This document shows positions 42,138 through 50,549 of a stretch of DNA of 64,000 bases, in pieces (position 1 is the stretch's first letter; every line of letters starts with the position of its first letter). Under the pieces are notes generated by a model. It did not search any database. It saw only the letters and a list, made by a program, of their open reading frames with translations, and was not told the origin of the DNA. The DNA lies in the NCBI GenBank assembly GCA_965246925.1, contig OZ251994.1:868001-932000 (forward strand), read 5' to 3'. Made by a program: the position numbers and the translations under genes. Source of the DNA: JANPPS01 sp965246925 (GTDB lineage: Bacteria; Pseudomonadota; Alphaproteobacteria; Acetobacterales; Acetobacteraceae).

Positions 42138-43040
42138 ATGCCCAGCGCCGTTCCGCTCACGCTGGCCGCAGGCCTCCTAGCCGTCTTGGCAGCAAGCCGG
42201 TGCATTGCGTCCGAACTGGACGTGGACACGCCCAATTTGCCGATGGTGACGATGAGCGGGCCGGGTGCGAGCCCGGCCAGCCGGGCCGCCTATTCCGCGA
42301 TCGTGAACCGCGAGGCTGAAAAGCACGGCCTGCCCCCCGCCCTGGCCCAAGCGGTCGCGACCATCGAGAGCGGGTGGAACCCCGCCGCCCGCGGCAGCTC
42401 AGGCGAGGTTGGCATCATGCAGGTCATGCCGGGCACCGCCGCCATGCTCGGCTTCCGCGGCACGGCCGAACAATTGGCTGACCCCGAGACCAATATCCGG
42501 CTCGGCGTGCAGTATCTCAGCGCAGCCTGGGTCCTGGCGGGCGGCGAGCCCTGCACCGCACTCATGAAATACCGCGCCGGGCATGGCGAGACGGCGATGA
42601 CACCGCTCTCGGTCCAATATTGCCAGCGGGCAGCGCGTTACCTGACCGCAGTAGGATCGCCGCTCGCCGCGCGGGCCAGCGTTTTCGCGGCAGCGGTACG
42701 AATGCCGGATCCGGCGGCGCCAACGCTCACTGTGGTCAGCGCGATGGCCCCGCCCAGTTTGCTCACCCCCGACGAGTGGGTGCGGCTCCGCACCGGGCAC
42801 CGGACGGCGGCAGATAGCGCGCGGTTCTGGGCAGCGCGGAAGATCCAGATCGCCTCGATCCGGGCCAGGCAGGAGACGATGATCGCCTCCCGCATCACTC
42901 TGACCCGCCCGGTTCAGCTAGCGCGGATGACGGGCCGGACCCGGATGGCCGGGCTGCGCGCGCGCCGGCACACGCGGGTGGCCTACCGCCTCAGCCCGGA
43001 CGCGGCGCTGGTATCCGAATGGTTTCCGGACGCGCGCTGA
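42138..43040 (+). CDS. Lytic transglycosylase (SLT domain), secreted
   Basis: A 300-residue protein. A Sec signal peptide (MPSAVPLTLAAGLLAVLAAS, cleavage near CIA) is followed by an SLT domain at about 50-150: ALAQAVATIESGWNP with the catalytic Glu, GEVGIMQVMPGTAAMLGF, and NIRLGVQYLSAAW. The Arg/Ala-rich tail is not a known domain. It cleaves peptidoglycan, perhaps to let the export machine cross the cell wall. AAAAAGGAAAGATC precedes the ATG. Its TGA overlaps the next ATG. Confidence 0.9.
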   Translation: MPSAVPLTLAAGLLAVLAASRCIASELDVDTPNLPMVTMSGPGASPASRAAYSAIVNREAEKHGLPPALAQAVATIESGWNPAARGSSGEVGIMQVMPGTAAMLGFRGTAEQLADPETNIRLGVQYLSAAWVLAGGEPCTALMKYRAGHGETAMTPLSVQYCQRAARYLTAVGSPLAARASVFAAAVRMPDPAAPTLTVVSAMAPPSLLTPDEWVRLRTGHRTAADSARFWAARKIQIASIRARQETMIASRITLTRPVQLARMTGRTRMAGLRARRHTRVAYRLSPDAALVSEWFPDAR

Positions 43041-44344
43041 TGGCTAAACCGCTTGTCACGGTCGATGAGGGGGGGCGCACCGGAGTGGATTTCACCGGCG
43101 GCAACGGCAACTACGTGCTGACTGGCCTTGGCGGCACCGGACGCATCTGGCTGGGCGACGGTGACGACACCGTCACCCTGTGGGGCCATGGCAACTTCCT
43201 GCACCTGGGGCAAGGCCGTAACGTGGTGGATGCAAGCGCCGGGACCGGCAACACCATCATCGGTGGAAACGGCGACAGTATCGTGCTGGCTGGGCGCGGC
43301 ACCGCATGCGTGACTTTGGGCGATGGCGACGACCACGTCACAGCCTGGGGCAACGGCAATTACATCCATCTGGGCCAGGGCCGGAACAGCGTGGACGCGG
43401 GCGCGGGCACGGGCAACGACATCATAGGCGGCGATGGGGACACGACCGTGCTCGCCGGGTCCGGGACGGCATGCGTTGCTCTCGGCAACGGCAACGACTC
43501 CGTCACGGCCTGGGGCAATGGCAACTACATCAAGCTTGGCGGAGGCAAGAACTTCGTGGACGCTAGCGCCGGCACTGGCAACGACATCATCGGTGGCGAC
43601 GGGGACACCACCGTGCTGGCCGGTGCCGGCACCGCCTGCGTCCAGCTCGGTGATGGCAACGATCACGTTACCGCCTGGGGCAACGGCAACTACGTGCAGC
43701 TGGGCGGTGGCAACAACACTGTGGATGCCAGCGCCGGCACCGGAAACAACATCATCGGCGGCAACGGCGACACGTCCGTCATGGCCGGCCAAGGCACCGC
43801 CTGCGTTATGCTGGGTGACGGCAACGATACGGTCACCGCGGGCGGGCAGGGCAACTACGTTCGTTTGGGCAACGGCCGCAACCGAGTCGATACCCACGCC
43901 GGCACCGGGAACAACATCATCGCCGGCGATGGGGACGATGTGGTGCTGGGCGGCTCGGGCGCCACGGACGTCACGCTCGGGGACGGGCAGGACACCGTGA
44001 TCCTTGGCGGACTCTGGAACACCGTCGTGCTCGGGCACGGCATGGATACCGTCGTGGCTGGCGCCGGGCACGACACGGTCTGGCTAGGTGGCCCGTTCGC
44101 CGTAATCTTCCAGGGAACCGGCAACGCGCTCAGGCTCATGGGCGCGCTCCAACCTGGCAGCATCACCGGGCTCACGGCCGGTGACTTCATCGAATTGGTG
44201 CAGCCGGCCGATGCCGTCTTGACTCCGGACCATATCGCTTTGATCGCCGGCGGGCGCGAGACCGATATCCGATTGCAGGGTTTCACCGGGCACGGGATCA
44301 ACGTCAGCTCCCATGATGGCCTCACCGTCTTGGCGATAGTCTAG
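43040..44344 (+). CDS. Glycine-rich beta-solenoid protein with five exact 55-residue repeats (RTX-like)
   Basis: A 434-residue protein. Residues 32-306 are five tandem repeats of exactly 55 residues, each with GTACVxLGDGNDxVTAWGNG, NYxxLGxGxNxVDAxAGTGN and xIIGGxGDTxVLAG. A sixth partial repeat follows, then a non-repeat C-terminal domain (about 355-434). The GDGDD-like motifs recall RTX calcium-binding repeats but the period is six times longer. No signal peptide is seen. The ATG overlaps the SLT stop (TGATG). It may be an adhesin, an exopolysaccharide-binding protein or an enzyme scaffold; function unknown. Confidence 0.75.
   Translation: MAKPLVTVDEGGRTGVDFTGGNGNYVLTGLGGTGRIWLGDGDDTVTLWGHGNFLHLGQGRNVVDASAGTGNTIIGGNGDSIVLAGRGTACVTLGDGDDHVTAWGNGNYIHLGQGRNSVDAGAGTGNDIIGGDGDTTVLAGSGTACVALGNGNDSVTAWGNGNYIKLGGGKNFVDASAGTGNDIIGGDGDTTVLAGAGTACVQLGDGNDHVTAWGNGNYVQLGGGNNTVDASAGTGNNIIGGNGDTSVMAGQGTACVMLGDGNDTVTAGGQGNYVRLGNGRNRVDTHAGTGNNIIAGDGDDVVLGGSGATDVTLGDGQDTVILGGLWNTVVLGHGMDTVVAGAGHDTVWLGGPFAVIFQGTGNALRLMGALQPGSITGLTAGDFIELVQPADAVLTPDHIALIAGGRETDIRLQGFTGHGINVSSHDGLTVLAIV
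43133..43957 (+). repeat. Five 165-bp tandem coding repeats
   Basis: Five consecutive units of 165 bp, each coding for 55 residues with most positions identical, run from 43133 to 43957. The middle units are most alike at DNA level (for example the stretch coding GNGNYIxLG). No insertions or deletions break the period, which suggests recent expansion by recombination or strong structural constraint. Confidence 0.85.
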
Positions 44345-44347
44345 CCT

Positions 44348-45373
44348 GTGGCGGGCGCTGGCGCCCGCACCGGCAACTTCGGCACTTTACGAACCCTGGC
44401 CGCCCTCGGCGTCCTAGTATCCCACTCGTTCCTGCTGTCGGGCGGCACCTATGCTGCCGAGCCGGTGTTTGCGCTCAGCCATGGCCAGACCACGATCGGC
44501 GGGATCGCGGTGCTCATGTTTTTCGTACTCAGCGGCTACCTGATCACCCAATCCTTCCATCGCACGCCGGATGTCCGGCGGTTCGTGGCAGCGCGCCTGT
44601 TGCGGATCATGCCGGCGCTGGTCGTGGTGGTGGTGCTGGCGGCCTTGATCATGGGCCCTCTCTACTCCAGCTGGGGCTGGGACTACCTCGGCTCCCCGCT
44701 CGTGGTGCGCTACGTCGTGGGCAATCTGTCCTTCCTGCAGCCAGTCGACACCCTGCCCGGCGTCTTTGGCGCCAATCCGTTTCCGGACGCAGTCAACGGC
44801 TCACTCTGGACCCTCCGGTTCGAGGCAGCGTGCTATGTCCTCGTGCTGGGGCTTGGCGTGGCCGGGTTGCTGACGCGATGGGCGTTGCTCACCCTAACCC
44901 TGCTGGCGCTCGTGGCGCTTGCAGTGCTAGGGCGGGCGCATTCCGGGCTGCAGTTCACGACCGATTTCCTGGCCGGGGCGACTTATTTCGCCTGGCAGCC
45001 GCGCATCCGTGCGTCCACACTGCTCGGCTGCGGTCTCATCTGCGGTGCCGCGCTATGGGGGGGACAGTTTCGCGTCGCCTCTCCTAGCGCCGGTGCCGTG
45101 CTGATCTTGGCCCTTGCCACCACCGGGCGGATCCGGCTGCCAGACCTGACCCGGTATGGGGATTTCTCCTACGGCATCTATCTCTATGCCTTTCCGGTCG
45201 AACAGATGCTCGCCTTGCGGCTGGGCAAGGGGCCGTGGCTGGTGCTGCTCGCCGCCACACTTCCGCCGACCCTGATCTGCGCTGCGCTGTCATGGTATGG
45301 CGTGGAACGTCCGGCCATGGCGTGGCGCGGCCGGCTGGGCGGACCCGCTATGGTGCCCGGCGCGGGAGATTGA
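44348..45373 (+). CDS. Acyltransferase family 3 membrane protein (OafA-like)
   Basis: A 341-residue membrane protein with about ten hydrophobic segments. It opens NFGTLRTLAALGVLVSHSFLLSGG, where the catalytic His lies in LVSHS, and has FFVLSGYLITQSF and RFVAARLLRIMPALVVVVV, all typical of OafA/ExoZ-type acyltransferases. It probably O-acetylates the polysaccharide or peptidoglycan. It starts with GTG at 44348, 3 bp after the solenoid gene, and overlaps the convergent MFS gene by 26 bp. Confidence 0.88.
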   Translation: MAGAGARTGNFGTLRTLAALGVLVSHSFLLSGGTYAAEPVFALSHGQTTIGGIAVLMFFVLSGYLITQSFHRTPDVRRFVAARLLRIMPALVVVVVLAALIMGPLYSSWGWDYLGSPLVVRYVVGNLSFLQPVDTLPGVFGANPFPDAVNGSLWTLRFEAACYVLVLGLGVAGLLTRWALLTLTLLALVALAVLGRAHSGLQFTTDFLAGATYFAWQPRIRASTLLGCGLICGAALWGGQFRVASPSAGAVLILALATTGRIRLPDLTRYGDFSYGIYLYAFPVEQMLALRLGKGPWLVLLAATLPPTLICAALSWYGVERPAMAWRGRLGGPAMVPGAGD

Positions 45374-46499
45374 GCGCCGCCGCGGCAATTGTGGCCGCAA
45401 CGCCCACGGCGCACATCGCCCCCCAGCCGCCCGCCGCCCAGGCCAGCGTGCCGGCGAGCGAGCCCAAGGTGCCGCCGACGAACACGCCCGTGATGAATAC
45501 GGTATTGAGCCGCCCCCGCGCCTCGGGCTCCAATGCGTAGATCTGCGCCTGGTTGGAGATCAACGTCATCTGCATGCCGATATCCATCACCAGCACCCCC
45601 GTGCCCAACCCCCACAGCGTCCGCTCCGCCAACAGCCAGAACAGCACGAATCCCAGCAACACGAGCGCGGTCCCGGTGCGGTTCACCAGGTCAGGGCCGC
45701 GCCGGTCCGCCACGCGCCCGGCCAGCGGCGGGATGAGGGCGCCGACCGCGCCCAGCACCCCGAACAAGCCGGCCTCGAACGGGCCCATACCATAGCGCGG
45801 CGTTTCGAGCAGCAGGACGAGGGTGACCCAGAACATATTGAACGCCCCGAACAGCAGCCCTTGCTGCACCGCCGAGCGCCGAAGCTGGCTATATCGCCGG
45901 ATCAACACCAGCAGGGACAGCAACAGCTGACCATAGCCGAGCTTCTGCACGGGCCGCCGAAGGGGCAGCAACAAAGCCATGAGCGCCAGCACGCCCGATA
46001 CGCATGCGGCGGTGGCAAACACCGGACGCCAGCCGTATGCCGCACCCATCACTCCGCTAAACGTCCGCGCCAGCAGGATCCCGAGCAGCAGGCCGGTCAT
46101 GACGGTGCCGATCACCCGGCCGCGGATTCCGTCCGGCGCCAGCTCCGCCCCAAGCGGCACGGCTTGCTGCGCGGCGGTGGCGAAGACGCCCATGGCGAAC
46201 GAGGCGGCCAGCATGATCCCGGCTCTGGGGGCCCATGCCATAAGCAGGCACGATAGCGCCAGTAGCCCAAGCTGCCCGGCGATCAACCACCGCCTTGCGA
46301 CCCGGTCCCCAAGCGGCACCAGCAGCACGATCCCAGCCGCATACCCGGCGAACGTCGCCGTCGGCACCGCCGTGCCGCTTCCCGGGAAGCTACGGTCGAT
46401 CAGCGTAAGGATGGGCTGGCAAAAATACAGCGCTGAGACGGCAACGCCGGCAATTAGCGCCAGCAGCGGAACCGTGAACCTGGGGTAGTGCGACTGCAA
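45348..46499 (-). CDS. MFS transporter
   Basis: A 383-residue major-facilitator protein with about twelve membrane helices. The A-motif region reads VPLGDRVARRWLIAGQ, and a second conserved loop is AGRVADRRGPDLV. It resembles drug or sugar efflux members; the substrate cannot be told from sequence. The start is a TTG directly after the stop of the LEA14-like gene, suggesting translational coupling; a later GTG is possible. Confidence 0.8.
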   Translation of the reverse strand: MQSHYPRFTVPLLALIAGVAVSALYFCQPILTLIDRSFPGSGTAVPTATFAGYAAGIVLLVPLGDRVARRWLIAGQLGLLALSCLLMAWAPRAGIMLAASFAMGVFATAAQQAVPLGAELAPDGIRGRVIGTVMTGLLLGILLARTFSGVMGAAYGWRPVFATAACVSGVLALMALLLPLRRPVQKLGYGQLLLSLLVLIRRYSQLRRSAVQQGLLFGAFNMFWVTLVLLLETPRYGMGPFEAGLFGVLGAVGALIPPLAGRVADRRGPDLVNRTGTALVLLGFVLFWLLAERTLWGLGTGVLVMDIGMQMTLISNQAQIYALEPEARGRLNTVFITGVFVGGTLGSLAGTLAWAAGGWGAMCAVGVAATIAAAALNLPRRAP

Positions 46500-47021
46500 C
46501 TATCCCTGCGCCCGAAGAATGGCGTTGCAAGATGGGGGACCGGCGCCGGCCAGCCGGTCCGCCAGCACTGCACCCGCCGCCTGCCCGGCCGTCAACAGAT
46601 CGAGCCGCCCAGACCGGCTAAACGGCACCGTAAGACCAAGCCCAGCTAGCTGCACCGATCCGTGCACCCGATACTCCACTGCACCGGACGCCAGGACGGA
46701 AAGCAGCTGCGGCCCCACATTCCGTGTGGTTGTGCTTACTGCGACCGGGACGATCACCGCCTGATGGGGTGGTATGACCACCGCGCTCTCGGTTTCGGTC
46801 TCCACCAGCGGCCGCCCACCCACATCGATGCCGGCCCGGACGCGGCGGAATGCCAGATCCTGGCCGTTCGGATTGTAGGCGCATAGCCCGAGATCGAAGC
46901 GCTGGTCCAGCACGCCGACAGCGCGCAGCTGAACGCTCGCGACTTCGACCCGGGGTGGCGTGGCTGAGGCCAGGGCGCAACCGGCAAGGGCCAGGGCGAA
47001 CCATGGGACGGCATGTCTCAT
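46500..47021 (-). CDS. LEA14-like (WHy/LEA_2 domain) lipoprotein
   Basis: A 173-residue protein. Signal peptide with lipobox LALAGC (Cys near residue 15), then a LEA_2/WHy-type beta-sandwich at about 25-145 (RFDLGLCAYNPNGQDLAFRRV, AVVIPPHQAVIVPVAVS). Such proteins occur in bacteria and plants and are linked to desiccation or stress. The ATG overlaps the HAD gene stop by 4 bp. Its role here is not known. Confidence 0.75.
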   Translation of the reverse strand: MRHAVPWFALALAGCALASATPPRVEVASVQLRAVGVLDQRFDLGLCAYNPNGQDLAFRRVRAGIDVGGRPLVETETESAVVIPPHQAVIVPVAVSTTTRNVGPQLLSVLASGAVEYRVHGSVQLAGLGLTVPFSRSGRLDLLTAGQAAGAVLADRLAGAGPPSCNAILRAQG

Positions 47022-47692
47022 AATGGCGACTTTTTTATCGGAGATTGCTCATAGCCGAGTAAGAGGCTCGCGGGGTCCTGATACACTTCGATGCAGCCGG
47101 CGTCTCGCAAGCCGGCCTCTGGAAAGCCGCCGCACAGCATGCCGATGGTGCGCAGTCCCGCCTTACGAGCGGCTTCGGCGTCATACGGCGTGTCGCCGAC
47201 GACGATGATCTCGGCTGGACCGATTTCGTGCAGCCGCTTCAGCGCTGCCTCGAAGATATCGGGATGCGGCTTGCTACGCTCGGCATCGTCTGACGATGTC
47301 TCGGCGTCGATAAGGTCTTCGATATCGGCCAGTTTCTTGTAATGCGCGAGCTCGTCGCCTTTGGCGGAGGAGGCCAGCGCGATCTTGATGCCGTCAGCGC
47401 GTAGGCGCTGCAATAGCGCGCGCACCTGCGGAAAAGGCTTGATCTGATCGAGGTAGCGGGACCGCAACACCTTTCCCCGATGCTCCTCGAGGGTTTCGCC
47501 CTTCGCTTCGATCTCGTCTGGGTTGAGGAATACCGGCATCAGCTGGTCACCTCCCTTGCCGATCTGGCTCCGGATGGCGGCAAAGTCGAACGCATGGCCG
47601 AAATCGGCAAACGCGTCCTGCCAGGCTTGAGCGTGTTGATCGACCGAATCGATCAGTGTTCCGTCCACGTCGAAGATGACGGCTTTGATCAT
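47018..47692 (-). CDS. HAD-superfamily phosphatase (phosphoglycolate phosphatase-like)
   Basis: A 224-residue HAD hydrolase: motif I DVDGTLIDS at residues 7-15, motif II ALASSA, Lys in SKPHPDIFE, and the acidic motif VVGDTPYDAEAA. The helical cap lies between motifs I and II. It dephosphorylates small phospho-sugars or similar; substrate unknown. GGAAACGTG precedes the ATG at 47692. A longer frame upstream would cover the terminator of the preceding gene and is rejected. Confidence 0.88.
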   Translation of the reverse strand: MIKAVIFDVDGTLIDSVDQHAQAWQDAFADFGHAFDFAAIRSQIGKGGDQLMPVFLNPDEIEAKGETLEEHRGKVLRSRYLDQIKPFPQVRALLQRLRADGIKIALASSAKGDELAHYKKLADIEDLIDAETSSDDAERSKPHPDIFEAALKRLHEIGPAEIIVVGDTPYDAEAARKAGLRTIGMLCGGFPEAGLRDAGCIEVYQDPASLLLGYEQSPIKKSPL

Positions 47693-47727
47693 CACGTTTC
47701 CTAAATAAAAAATCCTTGATAAGAAAC

Positions 47728-47753
47728 GGGGGAGCGCCCGTGGACGCTCCCCC
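47728..47753 (-). terminator. Rho-independent terminator of the PhnA-like gene
   Basis: A perfect 9-bp stem (GGGGGAGCG at 47728-47736, CGCTCCCCC at 47745-47753) with an 8-base loop, 24 bp after the stop of the minus-strand gene. On that strand the stem is followed by GTTTCTTATC, a T-rich tail. Confidence 0.75.
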
Positions 47754-47776
47754 TCGTCAGCGGGTAGGCTTAGCAA

Positions 47777-48697
47777 TTAGCGAACGACACGTTGCGTGGT
47801 CACCAGCGCGGCCCGGCGCTGCACGGCCATGGACCCGCCGATCGCCGCCGCGATGGCGCCGAGCAGCAAGTCACCGAAGGCCGCGAACGACGTGCGGCTG
47901 GCTGCTGAGGCACTCGCATCCGCCGCATCCTTGGCGGCTTGCACGGCGCGGTCCTTCTCCTGAGTGAGACGGGTCTGGGCGTCGTTGAAGCGCTTGTTAG
48001 CCTCGTCGGTGCTGATATGCTGCTGGGCTGCCATAATGGCGATCACCTGCTGCTTGGCACCAGCGGCGTCCGCGCCGCCCTTGGCATAGGTGGCAAGGTT
48101 ACGCACGACCTCTTTCTGCGCGTCTTCGGCGCTCATGGCCGCCGGGTCGGGGTTGGTGGGCTTCAAATAGGCCTGGGCCTGTTGCTGGATCATGTCCGGG
48201 GAGACCCCGGCCGCCTGCGCCAGCGGTGCGGCCGCCTCCTTCACACCGCTGCCGGCTGCGGACGCGACGCTACCCAGGGCCGAAAATCCGCCCCCGATAA
48301 TGCTGCCCACGGCGGAGCTTAGCAAATAGAGCGTGAGCACGGTGGCGATGCCCCAGGCGACAAGGCCGTGCAGCACGCCGTCGAACCTCTGATCAACACC
48401 GGCGAACCATGCCGAGACATAGCCACCCAGTAGAAGCGCCAACACGCTGCTAAGGACCCACCATACTCCCGCGCCAATACCGAAGCTGCTTGCATTTGGA
48501 GTACTGCCGGCGTTCACGTTGACGGCACCGAGGCCGATGCCGGCGCCGAGCATGCTCAGCATGAGCTGGGCAACGATGATGAGGACGACACCGCCGAAGA
48601 TCGCTGCCCACGAGATTCGGCGATGGATATGCTGGCCCGACCCCACCACCGTGGCGGTGGTTTGGACGCCGGGGTCACCGTAAACATTTGCTGACAT
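47777..48697 (-). CDS. PhnA-like conserved membrane protein
   Basis: A 306-residue membrane protein: HIHRRISWAAIFGGVVLIIVAQLMLSMLGAGIGLG at the start, three to four helices to about residue 150, an Ala/Gln-rich cytoplasmic or periplasmic helical region with SAEDAQKEVVRNLATYAKGG, and a last helix near 285. It resembles alphaproteobacterial proteins often named PhnA-like, which have no proven link to phosphonate. GGAGTGTGTCCA precedes the ATG at 48697. It has its own terminator. Confidence 0.65.
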   Translation of the reverse strand: MSANVYGDPGVQTTATVVGSGQHIHRRISWAAIFGGVVLIIVAQLMLSMLGAGIGLGAVNVNAGSTPNASSFGIGAGVWWVLSSVLALLLGGYVSAWFAGVDQRFDGVLHGLVAWGIATVLTLYLLSSAVGSIIGGGFSALGSVASAAGSGVKEAAAPLAQAAGVSPDMIQQQAQAYLKPTNPDPAAMSAEDAQKEVVRNLATYAKGGADAAGAKQQVIAIMAAQQHISTDEANKRFNDAQTRLTQEKDRAVQAAKDAADASASAASRTSFAAFGDLLLGAIAAAIGGSMAVQRRAALVTTQRVVR

Positions 48698-48794
48698 TGG
48701 ACACACTCCGGTTGAGACCGGCAGAAGCCGAGATCCCCGGCAAAGTTCAATCACGTAACCGGTACCCTTATGCCCGCAGACTGCCGCTGCGCGC

Positions 48795-50504
48795 CTATCG
48801 GGCGGCGGCTACGTCGCAGACCGCTTGCAACCAGATTGCGACAGCATCGGCGCCGCCGTCTGGGATTCCCAACACGCGGTCACCCAGATAGCTGCCACGG
48901 CCCAGGCGGGGCAGCATGGCGGACGTGGCGTCGGCGCCGGCCCGTGCCGCCGCAGCGCAGGCGCGCCCCGCTTCGGGCAGGAGTGCGCCGGCCTGCACCG
49001 CAGCCGATAGCGCCGCCGCCGCCGGGTGGAGGGCGTCGATCATCGTGCGGTCGCCGGGCTGGGCTCCGCCCAATTCGGACACGGCGGCCGCCGCCGCCTG
49101 CAGCGCCGCGGCCCATTCCGCTGGGCTAGGCTGGTCCACGCCGGATAGCAGGCGGGACGCCCGCAGGAGCGCTGTGGCGTAGAACGGCCCCGAGCTTCCG
49201 CCCACCGCCCGGCGCAACGCGTTACCCATCGCCGCCAGCGCGGACGAGGGCGACGCCCACGCCGTTACGGGCAGCTCGAGGATGGCGTGTGCGGCGCGTG
49301 ACATGCTCGCACCCAGATCGCCGTCGCCGGCCTTGGTGTCCAACTCGGTCAATCGGTCTTCCGCGGCAAGCAACGCCTCGGCCGCGGCGATGGCCGCACG
49401 GCGCACGGCCGTGTCTCTGGGCGCATGCGTCTCAGGGGCGTCCTCGACCGGCACGGGCTGGGCTGGCGCGGTGACCTGAGCGTTCAGCCGCCCGTGACCG
49501 GGCCAGGCCGGTGCCGCCGTCGGCGCGTCTAGCAACGAGGTGAGCTGAGCATCGAGGCGCATCAGGCTGATCGAGCACCCCGGCATATCCAGCGCCGATA
49601 GCAGGGTGCCGCACCAGGCCCGCGCGACCTCGATCCCGCGGGCGCGAATTTGGGCCAGCGCCCCGCGTAGCACGATGCCGAGCTCCATGGCCGGCGTGGC
49701 GCCCAGGCCGTTGACGAGGAGGGCGACGGTCTCGCCGGGCTGCAGGCCTAGATCGTCCGCTATGGCCCCGACCAGGATGCCGGCTAACGCGTCGGCCGAC
49801 TCCAGCGTGGCGCGGCGCACACCCGGCTCCCCGTGAATGCCAAGACCCAACTCCACCTCGTTCTCGGCCAGCGCGAAGCCACCGCTCGCCGATCCGGGCA
49901 GGGTGCAGCCGCCGAGCGCCACGCCCATAGAGCCCACGCAATCAGCCGCCCGGCGCGCCAAGGCCGCAACCTCCGGCAACGCCCGGCCGGAGGCGGCGGC
50001 CGCGCCGGCCACCTTATGCACCAGCACGGTGCCGGCAATGCCACGGCGGCGCCCACGCTCGACCGTATCGCGCAGCGCCACGTCGTCCGCCACCACCACC
50101 ATCTCGACCGCCAGCCCGTCCGCCCGCGCGATCTCGGCAGCCAGGCCGAAGTTGAGCCGGTCACCGGTGTAGTTCTTTACGATCATCAGCGTCCCAGCCG
50201 GGCCCGTGACGGCGCGCAGCCCGGCCAGCACGGCGTCCACGCTCGGCGACGTGAAGACGTTGCCCGCCACCGCCGCGGAAAGCATGCCGTCCCCCACATA
50301 CCCGGCGTGGGCAGGCTCGTGCCCGGCGCCCCCGCCCGAGATGACGGCGACCACGGGGCGGGCACCCGGCCCGGGACCGTCCATCGCCGAACGGCGCACG
50401 ACGACGGTCTCGTCAGCCAGCAGGACCTGATCCGGGGCGGCTGCGACGGCGCCCTCCAGCATTTCGCGAACGACAGCGCCAGGATCGTTGATGAGCTTTT
50501 TCAT
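48795..50504 (-). CDS. Single-chain DhaK-DhaL ketose kinase (ATP-type dihydroxyacetone/erythrulose kinase)
   Basis: A 569-residue fusion. The DhaK domain (about 1-325) has SGGGAGHEPAHAGYVGDGMLSAAVAG and the covalent substrate-binding His in LGLGIHGEPG. The DhaL domain (about 360-565) has the nucleotide/Mg motif LDTKAGDGDLG and GGSSGPFYATALL. This layout fits ATP-dependent dihydroxyacetone kinases and tetrulose kinases (LerK/DerK type). It is the last gene of the operon, 45 bp after a separate dhaK, so two DhaK-type kinases are encoded together. Confidence 0.88.
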   Translation of the reverse strand: MKKLINDPGAVVREMLEGAVAAAPDQVLLADETVVVRRSAMDGPGPGARPVVAVISGGGAGHEPAHAGYVGDGMLSAAVAGNVFTSPSVDAVLAGLRAVTGPAGTLMIVKNYTGDRLNFGLAAEIARADGLAVEMVVVADDVALRDTVERGRRRGIAGTVLVHKVAGAAAASGRALPEVAALARRAADCVGSMGVALGGCTLPGSASGGFALAENEVELGLGIHGEPGVRRATLESADALAGILVGAIADDLGLQPGETVALLVNGLGATPAMELGIVLRGALAQIRARGIEVARAWCGTLLSALDMPGCSISLMRLDAQLTSLLDAPTAAPAWPGHGRLNAQVTAPAQPVPVEDAPETHAPRDTAVRRAAIAAAEALLAAEDRLTELDTKAGDGDLGASMSRAAHAILELPVTAWASPSSALAAMGNALRRAVGGSSGPFYATALLRASRLLSGVDQPSPAEWAAALQAAAAAVSELGGAQPGDRTMIDALHPAAAALSAAVQAGALLPEAGRACAAAARAGADATSAMLPRLGRGSYLGDRVLGIPDGGADAVAIWLQAVCDVAAAR

Positions 50505-50549
50505 GGGATCCGTCCAAGTGATTCGTTACAGTTCGATCGTTAAACGCCT

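Noticed and set aside
43133..43957. Possible non-coding satellite or CRISPR
   Set aside because: The 165-bp units are contiguous and code for exact 55-residue protein repeats.
42983..44071. A 362-codon open frame on the minus strand opposite the 55-residue repeats
   Set aside because: It is the complement of the repeat-coding plus-strand gene; its own repeats only mirror that gene, and it has no ribosome site or known family.
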